Part shown: positions 15,603 to 23,767 of the stretch, piece by piece
How positions within the stretch are numbered: the stretch's first letter is position 1
Layout of the letters: every line of letters begins with the position of its first letter
The notes under the pieces: model-generated
Databases searched by the model: none
What the model saw: only the letters and a program-made list of their open reading frames with translations
What the model was told of the DNA's origin: nothing
Assembly: GCF_049310925.1 (NCBI RefSeq)
Contig: NZ_JBMERP010000031.1
Coordinates: forward strand, 1 to 40,259
Length of the DNA: 40,259 bases
Direction of reading: 5' to 3'
Origin: Virgibacillus_F sp049310925
Lineage (GTDB): Bacteria > Bacillota > Bacilli > Bacillales > Amphibacillaceae
Program-made: the position numbers and the translations under genes

Positions 15603-17771
15603 TTATTTCTTTATTTCCAGTTCTGTCAGATAACTATCATATGTCCCATCTTTAAGAGTCAGGGTTATGAGAACCTTGTATTGACCAGAAACTTCCACTT
15701 CTTTTTCATCCAAAAACCCCTCATTCATGCCTACTACCGGTTCTTCGATTTCAAATAGTGTTTTTTCATGGATAAGTGTATGTGGATTGTAAAGGTCTAC
15801 CGCGACATGTTCCAACTCTTCCGTCAGATACATCCGATAAACAAAGGTGTCATCTGAGAAGGGTTTGAGTAAAAATTCGAGTCCCATCGCCTTTTGGTAT
15901 TCTCCGGATTTGTTTAAAAATAAGTATGGTAGTTTGAACGAGTTACTTCCACTGTTAAGTGTTAGATAGCCTTGATGAATTCCTTCTTCGATCCAATTAG
16001 ATGTTACATCCAGTTTTACCTGTACCGTTTGTTTAGAATGCGGCTTTACGGTTACCTCCTGAGGCAGAAGCCACCGCAATCCTTTCTCCTGGTCCGGAAT
16101 AATGAAATGGTAATCCTGTTCCTGGCTGGTAGTGTTTTCAATTGTTAAATCAACAGTTTTCTGCTCATTACCCTGTTCAATTTTCCCAAAAGAAAGTAAG
16201 GGTTCGTGTAATATGGTATCGGTTTGAATTGCTGCCTGTGGCCGGATTAACCCCATTCCTTGTAAAGTAGGATCCAATAGCATACCATTTGCACTGGTCA
16301 ACGGCTGAGCAGTTGTTTTTAAAGCATTCGTCAATTGACCAACTGTCCAATCAGGGTGTGCTTGTTTAAGCAGCGCTAAAGCACCTGCAACATGTGGTGC
16401 CGCCATACTGGTTCCTTGCAGTGATGCATATCCATTGGGCACTGTACTTAAAATATTAGCTCCAGGTGCGACGACGTCTGGTTTAATGTCCCAACTAACC
16501 GTGACCGGTCCTCGAGAGCTAAAGGATGCAATAGTGGAGGGGACTTCCTTATACTTTGTATCCATGTAAAAGCTTTTTTCCTCCAGGTTTTTCAGTAGCC
16601 ATTGACCTGTTTTTTTTGAAACAGCAGCAACTGGAATTTTAATTGGGTTTTGCTGGTTCACAACAGACCCATTGAAATTCCCTTTTTCGTTATTATAAAT
16701 AATTACTGCTTCAGCACCTTTTTCCTCGGCAACTTTAGCCTTTTCATAAAATGGAATCTTGTTACCACGCTCGATTAAAGCAATTTTTCCATACAGTTTA
16801 TCTTCGTTACTTGATACAATCTGATAATCTCTCGAGAAATCCCACTCTGGAGCCCCTGCCATCGAAATCAGTGGGATTGATTTATCAAGAAAGGACTCGT
16901 AAAGGTAAGGTGTTTTTTCTGGGTAGGTTGATGCACCAACTGATAAAGCTTTCGATGCGGTTGCTGGTGATCCTACTGTCCAGTCTGCAGGACCGGCATT
17001 CCCATTAGCAATAACTACTGCTACACCAAGCTTAACGGCGCGGTTTACTGCTACACTTGTAGGAAAGTCTGGCCCATTTACACTGTTACCCAAAGATAGA
17101 TTTATAATATCTACATCGTCCCTTATTGCTTGTTCCATCGCAGCGATTACCTGAATTGACGTGCCACTACCTCCCGGACCGAGCGCGCGGTAGGCATACA
17201 ATTCTGCGTCTGGTGCAACACCTTGAAATTCCTCTCCATCAGCCCCAATAATTCCTGCAACATGCGTCCCATGAAGGGTGGGGATTCCCTGATCCAGTAA
17301 CGTCTCCATCGGATCATCGTCAAGATCCACCAAATCATAGCCATCGACATAGTTAACATCAAGGTCAGGGTGATTATAGTCAATGCCTGTGTCAATTATC
17401 GCCACTTTCACCCCTTTACCAGTGTACGTTGTGTTGTTCAGGTTATATGGTGTAACTGCCGTTTCCTTGGACTTAGCGGACAATGCTTTGTACGTTCTGA
17501 CAGGATGTACAGCCTTTACAAAATCCAGAGAACCCATTTCTGTTAAATTACGCGGAGATGACTTTAGTGCTAACCCATTAAATAACTTATCGTAGGTTGC
17601 CACCACTTCCACATATGGGAAATAGGTCTGCAGGTATTCTTTACGTTTCTCCGGGTCACCCTCCACTTCAATGATGACAGAAACAGCATCTTTTTCAGAG
17701 GCAAGAACTGATAGTGGTTGGGTTGTTAGCGTAATAATTAGTATAATTGTCAGCTTAATAAGTAATCGCAT
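15603..17771 (-). CDS. Secreted subtilisin-family serine protease (Vpr-like, S8)
   Basis: The 722-aa pre-pro-protein has a signal peptide (cut likely after LSVLA, residue 24), an I9-type inhibitory propeptide to about residue 97, and an S8 catalytic domain with Asp127 (IDTGID), His167 (HGTH), the oxyanion Asn258 (NGNAG) and Ser455 (GTSMAAPH). A PA-type insert occupies about residues 300-410, as in Vpr. The C-terminal third looks like Ig-like/Fn3-type beta domains. No anchor or sorting signal is seen, so release into the medium is likely. It replaces nothing essential: it sits between mnaA and atpI, where B. subtilis has no protease. The ribosome binding site (AAGGGG) is weakly placed. Confidence 0.93.
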   Translation of the reverse strand: MRLLIKLTIILIITLTTQPLSVLASEKDAVSVIIEVEGDPEKRKEYLQTYFPYVEVVATYDKLFNGLALKSSPRNLTEMGSLDFVKAVHPVRTYKALSAKSKETAVTPYNLNNTTYTGKGVKVAIIDTGIDYNHPDLDVNYVDGYDLVDLDDDPMETLLDQGIPTLHGTHVAGIIGADGEEFQGVAPDAELYAYRALGPGGSGTSIQVIAAMEQAIRDDVDIINLSLGNSVNGPDFPTSVAVNRAVKLGVAVVIANGNAGPADWTVGSPATASKALSVGASTYPEKTPYLYESFLDKSIPLISMAGAPEWDFSRDYQIVSSNEDKLYGKIALIERGNKIPFYEKAKVAEEKGAEAVIIYNNEKGNFNGSVVNQQNPIKIPVAAVSKKTGQWLLKNLEEKSFYMDTKYKEVPSTIASFSSRGPVTVSWDIKPDVVAPGANILSTVPNGYASLQGTSMAAPHVAGALALLKQAHPDWTVGQLTNALKTTAQPLTSANGMLLDPTLQGMGLIRPQAAIQTDTILHEPLLSFGKIEQGNEQKTVDLTIENTTSQEQDYHFIIPDQEKGLRWLLPQEVTVKPHSKQTVQVKLDVTSNWIEEGIHQGYLTLNSGSNSFKLPYLFLNKSGEYQKAMGLEFLLKPFSDDTFVYRMYLTEELEHVAVDLYNPHTLIHEKTLFEIEEPVVGMNEGFLDEKEVEVSGQYKVLITLTLKDGTYDSYLTELEIKK

Positions 17772-17884
17772 AGTTTATGAGGTCCCCTTTTTAACCTAGC
17801 TTTTGAAAAAACACCCAAAAACATGCATGAAAGTATTACTTCGGTCATAGATAATGAAACTTCGTGTGTATTAATATTCTAATC

Positions 17885-17917
17885 AAAAAAAGTGCTACCA
17901 TTATTGGCAGCACTTTT
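17885..17917 (-). terminator. Rho-independent terminator after mnaA
   Basis: AAAAGTGCTGCC and GGTAGCACTTTT pair over AATAAT (minus strand), followed by further Ts. It closes the upp-mnaA unit 13 bp after the mnaA stop. Confidence 0.9.
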
Positions 17918-17929
17918 GGTGTTTTTCAT

Positions 17930-19042
17930 CTAGTTAAAATACCCTATTATCGCATCGGTAATGCGCTCAGAAGCTTTTCCATCACCATATGGATTGGAAG
18001 CTTTGCTCATCTTTTCATGTGCAGCTTTATCTGATAATAGTTCGTTTGCTAGATTAAAGATTGTATCTTCGTCGGTACCAGCAAGCTTTAATGTGCCTGC
18101 ATCAATTCCTTCTGGCCTCTCGGTTGTATTACGCAAAACCAATACAGGTACTCCGAGTGATGGCGCCTCTTCCTGCACGCCACCAGAGTCAGTTAAAATG
18201 AGGTGGGAGCGTGAAGCGAAATTATGAAAATCTACGACACCAAGTGGTTCAATCAACTTAATCCGGTCATCATCACCAAGAATTTTTGCTGCAGTTTCTT
18301 GTACAACTGGATTTAAATGAACTGGATAAATTACCTGAACATCGTCATGTGCTTCGACTAAACGTTTGATAGCGCGAAACATTTGCTCCATGTTGCTGCC
18401 CAGATTTTCACGGCGGTGTGCGGTCATGAGAACGAGGCGCTTATCACCAAGCTCATCAAGAACCGGACTAGCATAGGAAGCATCAACGGTTGTTTTTAAT
18501 GCGTCGATAGCAGTATTTCCTGTAACAAAAATACGATCCTCAGGTTTATTTTCAGCTAACAGATTTTGTTTTGACTTTTCGGTTGGAGAAAAATGAAGGT
18601 CTGCCATAACTCCTGTAAGCTGACGATTCATCTCTTCCGGGTATGGCGAATATTTATCCCATGTACGTAAACCTGCTTCGACGTGACCAACTGCAATTTG
18701 GTTATAATAAGCTGCAAGTGATGCTGCAAACGTTGTTGTTGTATCACCGTGAACAAGCACAATATCCGGCTTTACTTCTTTCATTACTTCGTCCAAACCC
18801 TCTAGTGCTCGTGTTGTGATTTGCGCAAGTGTTTGCCTTTGTTTCATGATGTCCAAATCATAATTTGGTGTGATATCAAATATCTCCAGAACCTGATCCA
18901 GCATTTCACGATGCTGGGCGGTTACAGTTACGATCGGTTCAATTACATCTGTTCTTTTTTTTAATTCAAGGACGAGTGGAGCCATTTTGATTGCTTCTGG
19001 TCTTGTCCCGAATATTGTCATTACTTTGATCCGTTTACTCAT
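17930..19042 (-). CDS. mnaA: UDP-N-acetylglucosamine 2-epimerase (non-hydrolysing)
   Basis: The enzyme interconverts UDP-GlcNAc and UDP-ManNAc, supplying ManNAc for teichoic-acid linkage units or capsule. The 370-aa GT-B-fold protein has FGTRPEAIKMAPL at the N-terminus, VHGDTTTTFAASLAA, GHVEAGLRT, and the C-terminal DSGGVQEEAPSLGVP with RNTTERPE, all characteristic. It follows upp by 19 bp and shares its terminator. In B. subtilis mnaA lies elsewhere, but in Staphylococcus it also lies between upp and atpI, so this is a known alternative layout. Confidence 0.97.
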   Translation of the reverse strand: MSKRIKVMTIFGTRPEAIKMAPLVLELKKRTDVIEPIVTVTAQHREMLDQVLEIFDITPNYDLDIMKQRQTLAQITTRALEGLDEVMKEVKPDIVLVHGDTTTTFAASLAAYYNQIAVGHVEAGLRTWDKYSPYPEEMNRQLTGVMADLHFSPTEKSKQNLLAENKPEDRIFVTGNTAIDALKTTVDASYASPVLDELGDKRLVLMTAHRRENLGSNMEQMFRAIKRLVEAHDDVQVIYPVHLNPVVQETAAKILGDDDRIKLIEPLGVVDFHNFASRSHLILTDSGGVQEEAPSLGVPVLVLRNTTERPEGIDAGTLKLAGTDEDTIFNLANELLSDKAAHEKMSKASNPYGDGKASERITDAIIGYFN

Positions 19043-19061
19043 TGATCCTACACCCCACTAC

Positions 19062-19691
19062 TTACTTAGTTCCGTACAATCGATCCCCTGCATCACCAAG
19101 TCCAGGGATAATATACGCGTGCTCGTCCAGTTTTTCATCAAGTGCTGCAATATAAATATCTACATCAGGATGCTCTTCCTTTAATTTTTCTACGCCTTCT
19201 GGTGCGGCAATTAGACACATGAAACGAATTTGTCTAGCTCCACGTTTTTTCAATGCATGAATTGCGTCAACTGCCGAGCCGCCAGTTGCAAGCATTGGAT
19301 CAATTACGATTAATTCACGTTCTTCGATATCTGATGGAAGTTTGACATAATATTCGACTGGTTGAAGTGTTTCCGGGTCGCGGTACAACCCAACATGTCC
19401 AACACGTGCAGCCGGGATCAACTTTAACATACCATCAAGCATTCCAAGCCCTGCGCGTAGGATCGGAATTAGGCCGATTTTTTTACCTGCAAGTACCTTC
19501 GTATGTGCCTCCATTACTGGTGTATCAATGGTTTTATCAAGCAACGGCAGATCTCGTGTAATTTCAAAAGCCATAAGCATTGCAACTTCATCAACTAGTT
19601 CACGAAATTCTTTTGTTCCTGTATTCTTATCTCTTATGTACGTTAATTTATGTTGAATCAACGGATGATCCAGTACGAGTACTTTTCCCAT
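19062..19691 (-). CDS. upp: Uracil phosphoribosyltransferase
   Basis: Upp salvages uracil with PRPP to give UMP. The PRPP-binding motif DPMLATGGS is at residues 131-139, and GVEKLKEEHPDVDIYIAALDE and PGLGDAGDR near the C-terminus form the uracil pocket. Start placed at ATG 19691, giving 209 aa, the same length as in B. subtilis and beginning MGKVLVLDHPLIQHKL; the longer GTG frame overlaps its own AAGGAG site. It is preceded by a clear promoter (19730-19758) and cotranscribed with mnaA. Confidence 0.98.
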   Translation of the reverse strand: MGKVLVLDHPLIQHKLTYIRDKNTGTKEFRELVDEVAMLMAFEITRDLPLLDKTIDTPVMEAHTKVLAGKKIGLIPILRAGLGMLDGMLKLIPAARVGHVGLYRDPETLQPVEYYVKLPSDIEERELIVIDPMLATGGSAVDAIHALKKRGARQIRFMCLIAAPEGVEKLKEEHPDVDIYIAALDEKLDEHAYIIPGLGDAGDRLYGTK

Positions 19692-19729
19692 TAAACCTAC
19701 CACTCCTTCAAATTTCTTGCATCTATAAA

Positions 19730-19758
19730 ATTGTACTGAAAAATCGACACCGTTTCAA
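19730..19758 (-). promoter_or_regulatory. Candidate sigma-A promoter of upp-mnaA
   Basis: On the minus strand TTGAAA (19753-19758), 17 bp, TACAAT (19730-19735). The -10 lies about 38 bp before the upp start codon. Confidence 0.6.
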
Positions 19759-19771
19759 GTTTTGGTCGGTT

Positions 19772-19806
19772 ATTTTTCGACAGGTGCCTGACCCCTGTCG
19801 AAAAAT
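19772..19806. repeat. Perfect 13-bp inverted repeat with a GGTGCCTG-type loop
   Basis: Arms ATTTTTCGACAGG (19772-19784) and CCTGTCGAAAAAT (19794-19806) enclose TGCCTGACC. The same GGTGCCTG plus TGTCGAAAAATA words recur near 24382-24416, and GGTGCCTG also near 22516 and 29271. It lies upstream of the upp promoter and might act as a terminator for either strand. Confidence 0.6.
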
Positions 19807-19873
19807 AGGTGCTTAAAATAAGGCTGTTTTCTAAAAGATTGTTGTTTATGCTACAAAATCTGCGAAGTAACTG

Positions 19874-20006
19874 CTGGTTGATTTCCGCTGCTGACCGTTG
19901 CTTTCCGCGGGCACGGCTTCAGCCTCCTCGAGAAAACCACTCTGCGGGGTCTTCAGACTCGTGCTGTTCCCGCAGGAGTCAACGGTCCTCCGCTCCAATC
20001 AACTGC
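19874..20006. repeat. Large imperfect palindromic intergenic repeat
   Basis: Arms starting GACCGTTG (19893) and ending CAACGGTC (19987) are imperfect inverted copies, extended outward by GTTGATT/AATCAAC. The interior carries CCGCGGG, CAGCCTCCTCG, CTGCGGGGTCTTCAGACTCG and CCCGCAGGAGTC, words I recall from an abundant Bacillaceae intergenic family with no known function. No protein-coding content. Confidence 0.7.
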
Positions 20007-20076
20007 CATAATTGTGAGAAATTGAATCACAAAACCACAAAAATGATTTCTATCGTTAACCATACAGCGGAGGGAA

Positions 20077-20430
20077 AATGCGAGACTCCTATGGGAAAGG
20101 AACCAGGCCACTGAAAAAGCGGTAGATTTTAAAATTTAACTTTTCACTTCAAATTAGCATCTTGAATATACGTAGACTCCTGCGGGAAGTAAGAGATCGA
20201 CGAGACCCCGCAGGACGGTAGTCCGAGGAGGCTCGGCACTCTCCCTAAGGTGCGCGAAGTATATTCGAAGATTCGATGGTAGATCGACACATTTTGTACC
20301 ATATTTAAGTTTTTCAGCGGCCTCGAAAGGAACAGTCTGAATACCCCGCAGTGAGCTGTCTTTGCTCAGCTCAGGAGGCTGAAGCTTTCCCCATGGAAAA
20401 CGAGTGTTTTTCCGGAGCGCTGGATTAGCA
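20077..20430. repeat. Second palindromic repeat, interrupted by an insertion
   Basis: The left half (GCGGAGGGAAAATGCGAGAC... to 20103) and right half (from AGTCTGAATACCCCGCAG at 20334 to about 20430) join into one copy of the palindromic family if the 221-bp element at 20104-20324 and one copy of the 9-bp duplication are removed. Related words include GAGACTCCT, CCCCGCAG, GGAGGCTGAAGC and TTTCC.GGAGCGCTGG. Confidence 0.65.
20104..20324. mobile_element. 221-bp MITE-like element with terminal inverted repeats
   Basis: Ends are CAGGCCACTGAAAAA (20104-20118) and TTTTTCAGCGGCCTC (20310-20324), inverted copies matching at 13 of 15 positions. They are flanked by an exact 9-bp direct repeat, GAAAGGAAC, at 20095-20103 and 20325-20333, as expected of a target-site duplication. 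The element has no gene. Its interior (20164-20266, GAATATAC/GTATATTC arms) is itself a palindromic sequence with the TAGACTCCTGCGGG/CCCCGCAGG words of the surrounding repeat family. The transposase that moved it is unknown. Confidence 0.75.
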
Positions 20431-20530
20431 TCAATTTAGTAAAAGGTGGTAGGAGATAAACATAGCAACTACTTCGCAGTTTCTATAAACTGTGAAGGCT
20501 AAAAAGCAACAAAACTTACGAAAAGCGCCT

Positions 20531-20560
20531 AAAAAAAAGACGCCCCGGGTAGGAGCGTCT
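20531..20560 (-). terminator. Rho-independent terminator after glyA
   Basis: On the minus strand AGACGCTCC pairs with GGGGCGTCT (9 bp, one G-U) and is followed by TTTTTTT. It lies 7 bp after the glyA stop. Confidence 0.92.
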
Positions 20561-20566
20561 GGTTTC

Positions 20567-21802
20567 TTAAGCATATAATGGGTGTTTGTTTGTCAGTGCA
20601 TATACGCGGTCTGCTGCTTCTGTTAATTTTGTTTCGTTATCATGATTTTTTAGTGTGAATGAAATGATTGATGCAATTTCTTCCATTTCGTCTTTGCCAA
20701 AACCACGTGTTGTAACTGCAGCTGTTCCGATTCGAACACCACTTGTAACAAATGGACTTTCTACATCAAACGGGATTGTATTTTTATTTGTTGTAATGCC
20801 AATATCATCTAACACTCTCTCCGCTACTTTACCTGTTAGACCTAGCGTCGTAACGTCTAATAGTAAAAGATGGTTGTCTGTACCACCAGATACAATACGC
20901 ACGCCCTCTTTTTGTAGTGCATCGCTTAATGATTTTGCATTTTCGATAATTTTTTTTGAGTACGTTTTAAATTCATCTGTAAGAGCTTCCTTGAATGAAG
21001 TAGCCTTTGCAGCGATTACATGCATTAATGGACCACCTTGCATACCAGGGAATACTGACTTATCAATTTTCTTTGCAAATTCTTCCTTACATAAAATCAT
21101 TCCACCACGTGGACCACGTAAAGTTTTATGCGTAGTCGTCGTAACAAAATCTGCATATGGAACAGGATTTTGATGAAGCCCGCTTGCAACCAAGCCAGCA
21201 ATATGTGCCATATCAACCATCAAATAAGCTCCAACAGCATCGGCAATCTTACGGAATTCAGCGAAATCGATATGACGCGAATACGCGCTTGCCCCTGCAA
21301 CAATTAACTTAGGCTGTACTTCTTGTGCTTTTTTCAAAACAACATCGTAATCAAGCTGCTCTGTTTCTTTTTCTACACCATAATCAACAAAATTATACAA
21401 TGTTCCACTGAAATTAACAGGGCTGCCGTGTGTTAAATGGCCGCCATGATTGAGGTTCATTCCTAGAACAGTATCACCAGGCTCTAGCACACTGAAATAT
21501 ACTGCCATATTTGCTTGAGCTCCAGAGTGTGGTTGAACGTTGGCATGGTCTGCACCGAATAATTGTTTTGCCCTGTCACGTGCTAAGTTTTCCACAACAT
21601 CGACATGTTCACAGCCACCATAATAGCGTTTGCCTGGATAGCCTTCCGCATATTTATTCGTCAAAACTGAGCCCATTGCTTGCATGACCGCTTCTGAGAC
21701 AAAGTTTTCTGACGCAATTAGTTCAATTTTGTCATGTTGACGTTTTTTCTCGTTTTGAATAGCCTCGTATAATTCTGGGTCACCTTGTTTAACTTGTTCC
21801 AT
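20567..21802 (-). CDS. glyA: Serine hydroxymethyltransferase
   Basis: GlyA converts serine and tetrahydrofolate to glycine and 5,10-methylene-THF, feeding one-carbon metabolism. The 411-aa PLP enzyme has Lys226 in TTTTHKTLRGPRGG as the cofactor lysine, with ASENFVSEAVM near the N-terminus, YYGGCEHVD and DMAHIAGLVASG. ATG follows AGGAGG. The leader contains copy 3 of the dispersed repeat, which fills nearly the whole 109-bp gap to ywlG, so the glyA ribosome binding site lies about 5 bp from the repeat. Confidence 0.99.
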   Translation of the reverse strand: MEQVKQGDPELYEAIQNEKKRQHDKIELIASENFVSEAVMQAMGSVLTNKYAEGYPGKRYYGGCEHVDVVENLARDRAKQLFGADHANVQPHSGAQANMAVYFSVLEPGDTVLGMNLNHGGHLTHGSPVNFSGTLYNFVDYGVEKETEQLDYDVVLKKAQEVQPKLIVAGASAYSRHIDFAEFRKIADAVGAYLMVDMAHIAGLVASGLHQNPVPYADFVTTTTHKTLRGPRGGMILCKEEFAKKIDKSVFPGMQGGPLMHVIAAKATSFKEALTDEFKTYSKKIIENAKSLSDALQKEGVRIVSGGTDNHLLLLDVTTLGLTGKVAERVLDDIGITTNKNTIPFDVESPFVTSGVRIGTAAVTTRGFGKDEMEEIASIISFTLKNHDNETKLTEAADRVYALTNKHPLYA

Positions 21803-21826
21803 AGTTAAGAACCTCCTATAATAGTT

Positions 21827-21910
21827 AGAAAATTTGGCATTCGCTAAACCTTAATGGCGCGTGCCTTAGTTGCACTTATGTAGTAAGAAAGTATTTATAC
21901 CTTCTTACCT
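21827..21910 (+). repeat. Dispersed stem-loop repeat, copy 3
   Basis: AGAAAATTTGGC...GCTAAACC, then TTAATGGCGC, CCTTAGTTGCACTTATGTAG, TATTTATACCTTCTTACCTG. It has a degraded first stem compared with 32611. It fits exactly between the glyA ribosome binding site and the ywlG stop codon. Confidence 0.8.
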
Positions 21911-21911
21911 G

Positions 21912-22493
21912 TTAACAGCTTTTATTTTCTATTGCATTGGTATAAATTGCCCGTTCCCCACCAATTAATTTTGGTCGGGTTTTTGCACCTGTAACACGTG
22001 CATTTCCAATCGTCTTTTGTTCGAAACGAAGCGGAATTGCAACATGCTTTACGTGCATGCCGATCATGGTTTCCCCTATGTCTATTCCAGCTTTAGCTTT
22101 GATTTTTTCCACAACAACTGGATTGTTCATGTTCTTAAAAGCATAGGTTGCCATTGATCCACCTGCTCTTGGGGCCGGTATAACAGAAACTTCTTCATGA
22201 AAACGCGCGTCGAATGAATCACGCTCTATTACCAAAGCCCTATTTAAATGTTCGCAGCATTGAAAAGCTAGTTTTACATTGGTAGCTTTTTTCAAGTCTA
22301 GTAAGCCGGCAAATATAACAGCTGCCAGCTCCTCGCTTCCAGACGTACCAATATGTTCACCAGCAATCTCGCTTGTCGAACATCCAATGACGAAAAGATC
22401 ATCAGGTTTTAGGTCATCACGCTTAATCCACTCACTTACAACAGCGTCAATATTACCTTTCACCTGCTCCTTCAATTCAACCACCACAATCAC
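21912..22493 (-). CDS. ywlG: YwlG family protein (DUF436, TIGR01440-like)
   Basis: Protein of unknown function, about 190 aa, with the conserved motifs VIGCSTSEIAGEHIGTSGSEE, quoted here as VIGCSTSEIAGE and GTSGSEE, and AFQCCEHLNRALV. It lies between rpiB and glyA as in B. subtilis. The start is uncertain: GTG 22493 begins the longest frame, but the GAGGGCGG site better suits GTG codons 6-9 bp downstream (22487 or 22484). It is 31 bp from rpiB, so probably in the ywlE-rpiB-ywlG-glyA transcription unit. Confidence 0.9.
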   Translation of the reverse strand: MIVVVELKEQVKGNIDAVVSEWIKRDDLKPDDLFVIGCSTSEIAGEHIGTSGSEELAAVIFAGLLDLKKATNVKLAFQCCEHLNRALVIERDSFDARFHEEVSVIPAPRAGGSMATYAFKNMNNPVVVEKIKAKAGIDIGETMIGMHVKHVAIPLRFEQKTIGNARVTGAKTRPKLIGGERAIYTNAIENKSC

Positions 22494-22524
22494 CCGCCCT
22501 CAAAATTAAAGTTGGTGGTGCCTG

Positions 22525-22965
22525 TCACCGTTTTTCGTATGTGGTTACTTTTTCGATGCGGTTTGCGTGACGGCCACCGTCGAATTCGGTTTGCAGCCAT
22601 ATTTTTGCGATTTCGCGAGCTGGCCCTGGTCCAATGACACGTTCACCCATTGCAAGTACGTTTGAATCATTGTGCTGACGGGTTAATTTCGCTGAGTAGC
22701 TGTCATGAACCAATGCACATCTAATCCCTTCTACTTTATTAGCGGCGATTGACATCCCAATTCCTGTTCCGCAAATAAATATCCCTCGATCAAATTCACC
22801 ATTTGCAACACGTTCTGCTGCCGGTAAAGCATAATCAGGATAATCTACTGAACTCTTGCAGTCACAGCCGGTGTCTTCATATTCTATTTCCAGCTCATCA
22901 AGAAGCTCAATAACTTCCTTTCGAATGGTCATTCCTGCATGGTCTGCTGTTAAAATTACTTTCAT
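22525..22965 (-). CDS. rpiB: Ribose-5-phosphate isomerase B family protein (YwlF)
   Basis: RpiB interconverts ribose-5-phosphate and ribulose-5-phosphate. The 146-aa protein has TADHAG at the start, DYPDYALPAAE, the active-site Cys65 in ICGTGIGMSIAANK and His98 in RQHNDSNVLAMGER. ATG follows a GGAGTTGAAT-like site. The TGA stop lies inside a GGTGACAGGCACC palindromic motif. Next to ywlE and ywlG as in B. subtilis. Confidence 0.97.
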   Translation of the reverse strand: MKVILTADHAGMTIRKEVIELLDELEIEYEDTGCDCKSSVDYPDYALPAAERVANGEFDRGIFICGTGIGMSIAANKVEGIRCALVHDSYSAKLTRQHNDSNVLAMGERVIGPGPAREIAKIWLQTEFDGGRHANRIEKVTTYEKR

Positions 22966-23019
22966 TCAAATTCAACTCCTAATCCATCAATTCTTATTCC
23001 TATTATGCACCATTTTGAA

Positions 23020-23625
23020 TTACTTTTCGATTTTTTTAATTAACTGCGATATATACGTGTCTAATTCCTCTAATGTTTCTTGATACACAGTTAAATTGCC
23101 GCCAAAAGGATCAGATATATCATAGTCGATAAGGCTGGATTCGAGGCCATTTATTTTCTGTAAGTCTTTTCCTAAATGCTCATTTAATTTTTTTTCTAAT
23201 GTTGATTTGTCCATTTTATGCTGATTTTCCTGAATAAAAACAGCTCTCTTTTCCTGGTAATTTGCTTGAATTGTTTTTAATTCAGCCCAAACATCATTGT
23301 CTGAGTCAGAAACATACTCTTTTAATGTATGGTACTTATCCTGGAATTCTGGGTACTGTAAAATCAACGACTGTTTATGCTGTGTAGTCATCGTAAGGAC
23401 TAAATCCGACCATTGAAGAAGCTTATCTGTAACCGGTTGTGATTGATGGTTTAGCTTTATCCCTTTTCTATTAAGGGCTTCAATTGCCGTATGGTTTGCC
23501 CGCTGATTTTGTCCAGCAAAAATACCCGCAGACTGAACAGTAGCATGCGGTAGTTTATGAGTTATCAATGCTTCGGCCATTGGACTTCGACATGTATTTC
23601 CTGTACAAATAAACAAGATGTTCAT
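23020..23625 (-). CDS. ywlE: Low-molecular-weight phosphatase, YwlE-like protein-arginine-phosphatase, with insertion
   Basis: The P-loop CTGNTCRSPMAEA at residues 7-19 places the nucleophile at Cys7, Arg13 in the loop and Thr11, the residue that in B. subtilis YwlE favours phospho-arginine over phospho-tyrosine. The general-acid Asp172 is in ISDPFGG. The protein is 201 aa, against about 150 in B. subtilis: a charged, helical stretch of roughly 50 residues (about 110-165) is inserted just before the acid loop. If active it would oppose the kinase McsB, which is not in this window. Synteny with rpiB and mntP supports YwlE. GGGAGG precedes ATG. Confidence 0.9.
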   Translation of the reverse strand: MNILFICTGNTCRSPMAEALITHKLPHATVQSAGIFAGQNQRANHTAIEALNRKGIKLNHQSQPVTDKLLQWSDLVLTMTTQHKQSLILQYPEFQDKYHTLKEYVSDSDNDVWAELKTIQANYQEKRAVFIQENQHKMDKSTLEKKLNEHLGKDLQKINGLESSLIDYDISDPFGGNLTVYQETLEELDTYISQLIKKIEK

Positions 23626-23767
23626 AAATGCGTAACCTCCCTGGGACTCAACAGCGTATATGATCCAACAAGTTAGAAAAACAAACTAACTCCTGGTCAA
23701 ACTATACCACAGAAAGGGCGTTATTGTCAGACAAAAGCGTAAACGGTTTTAAGGACATCTGGATGAA

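Noticed and set aside
19809..20114. Plus-strand 101-codon frame between upp and glyA
   Set aside because: It runs through palindromic repeat and into the inserted element; composition is not protein-like.
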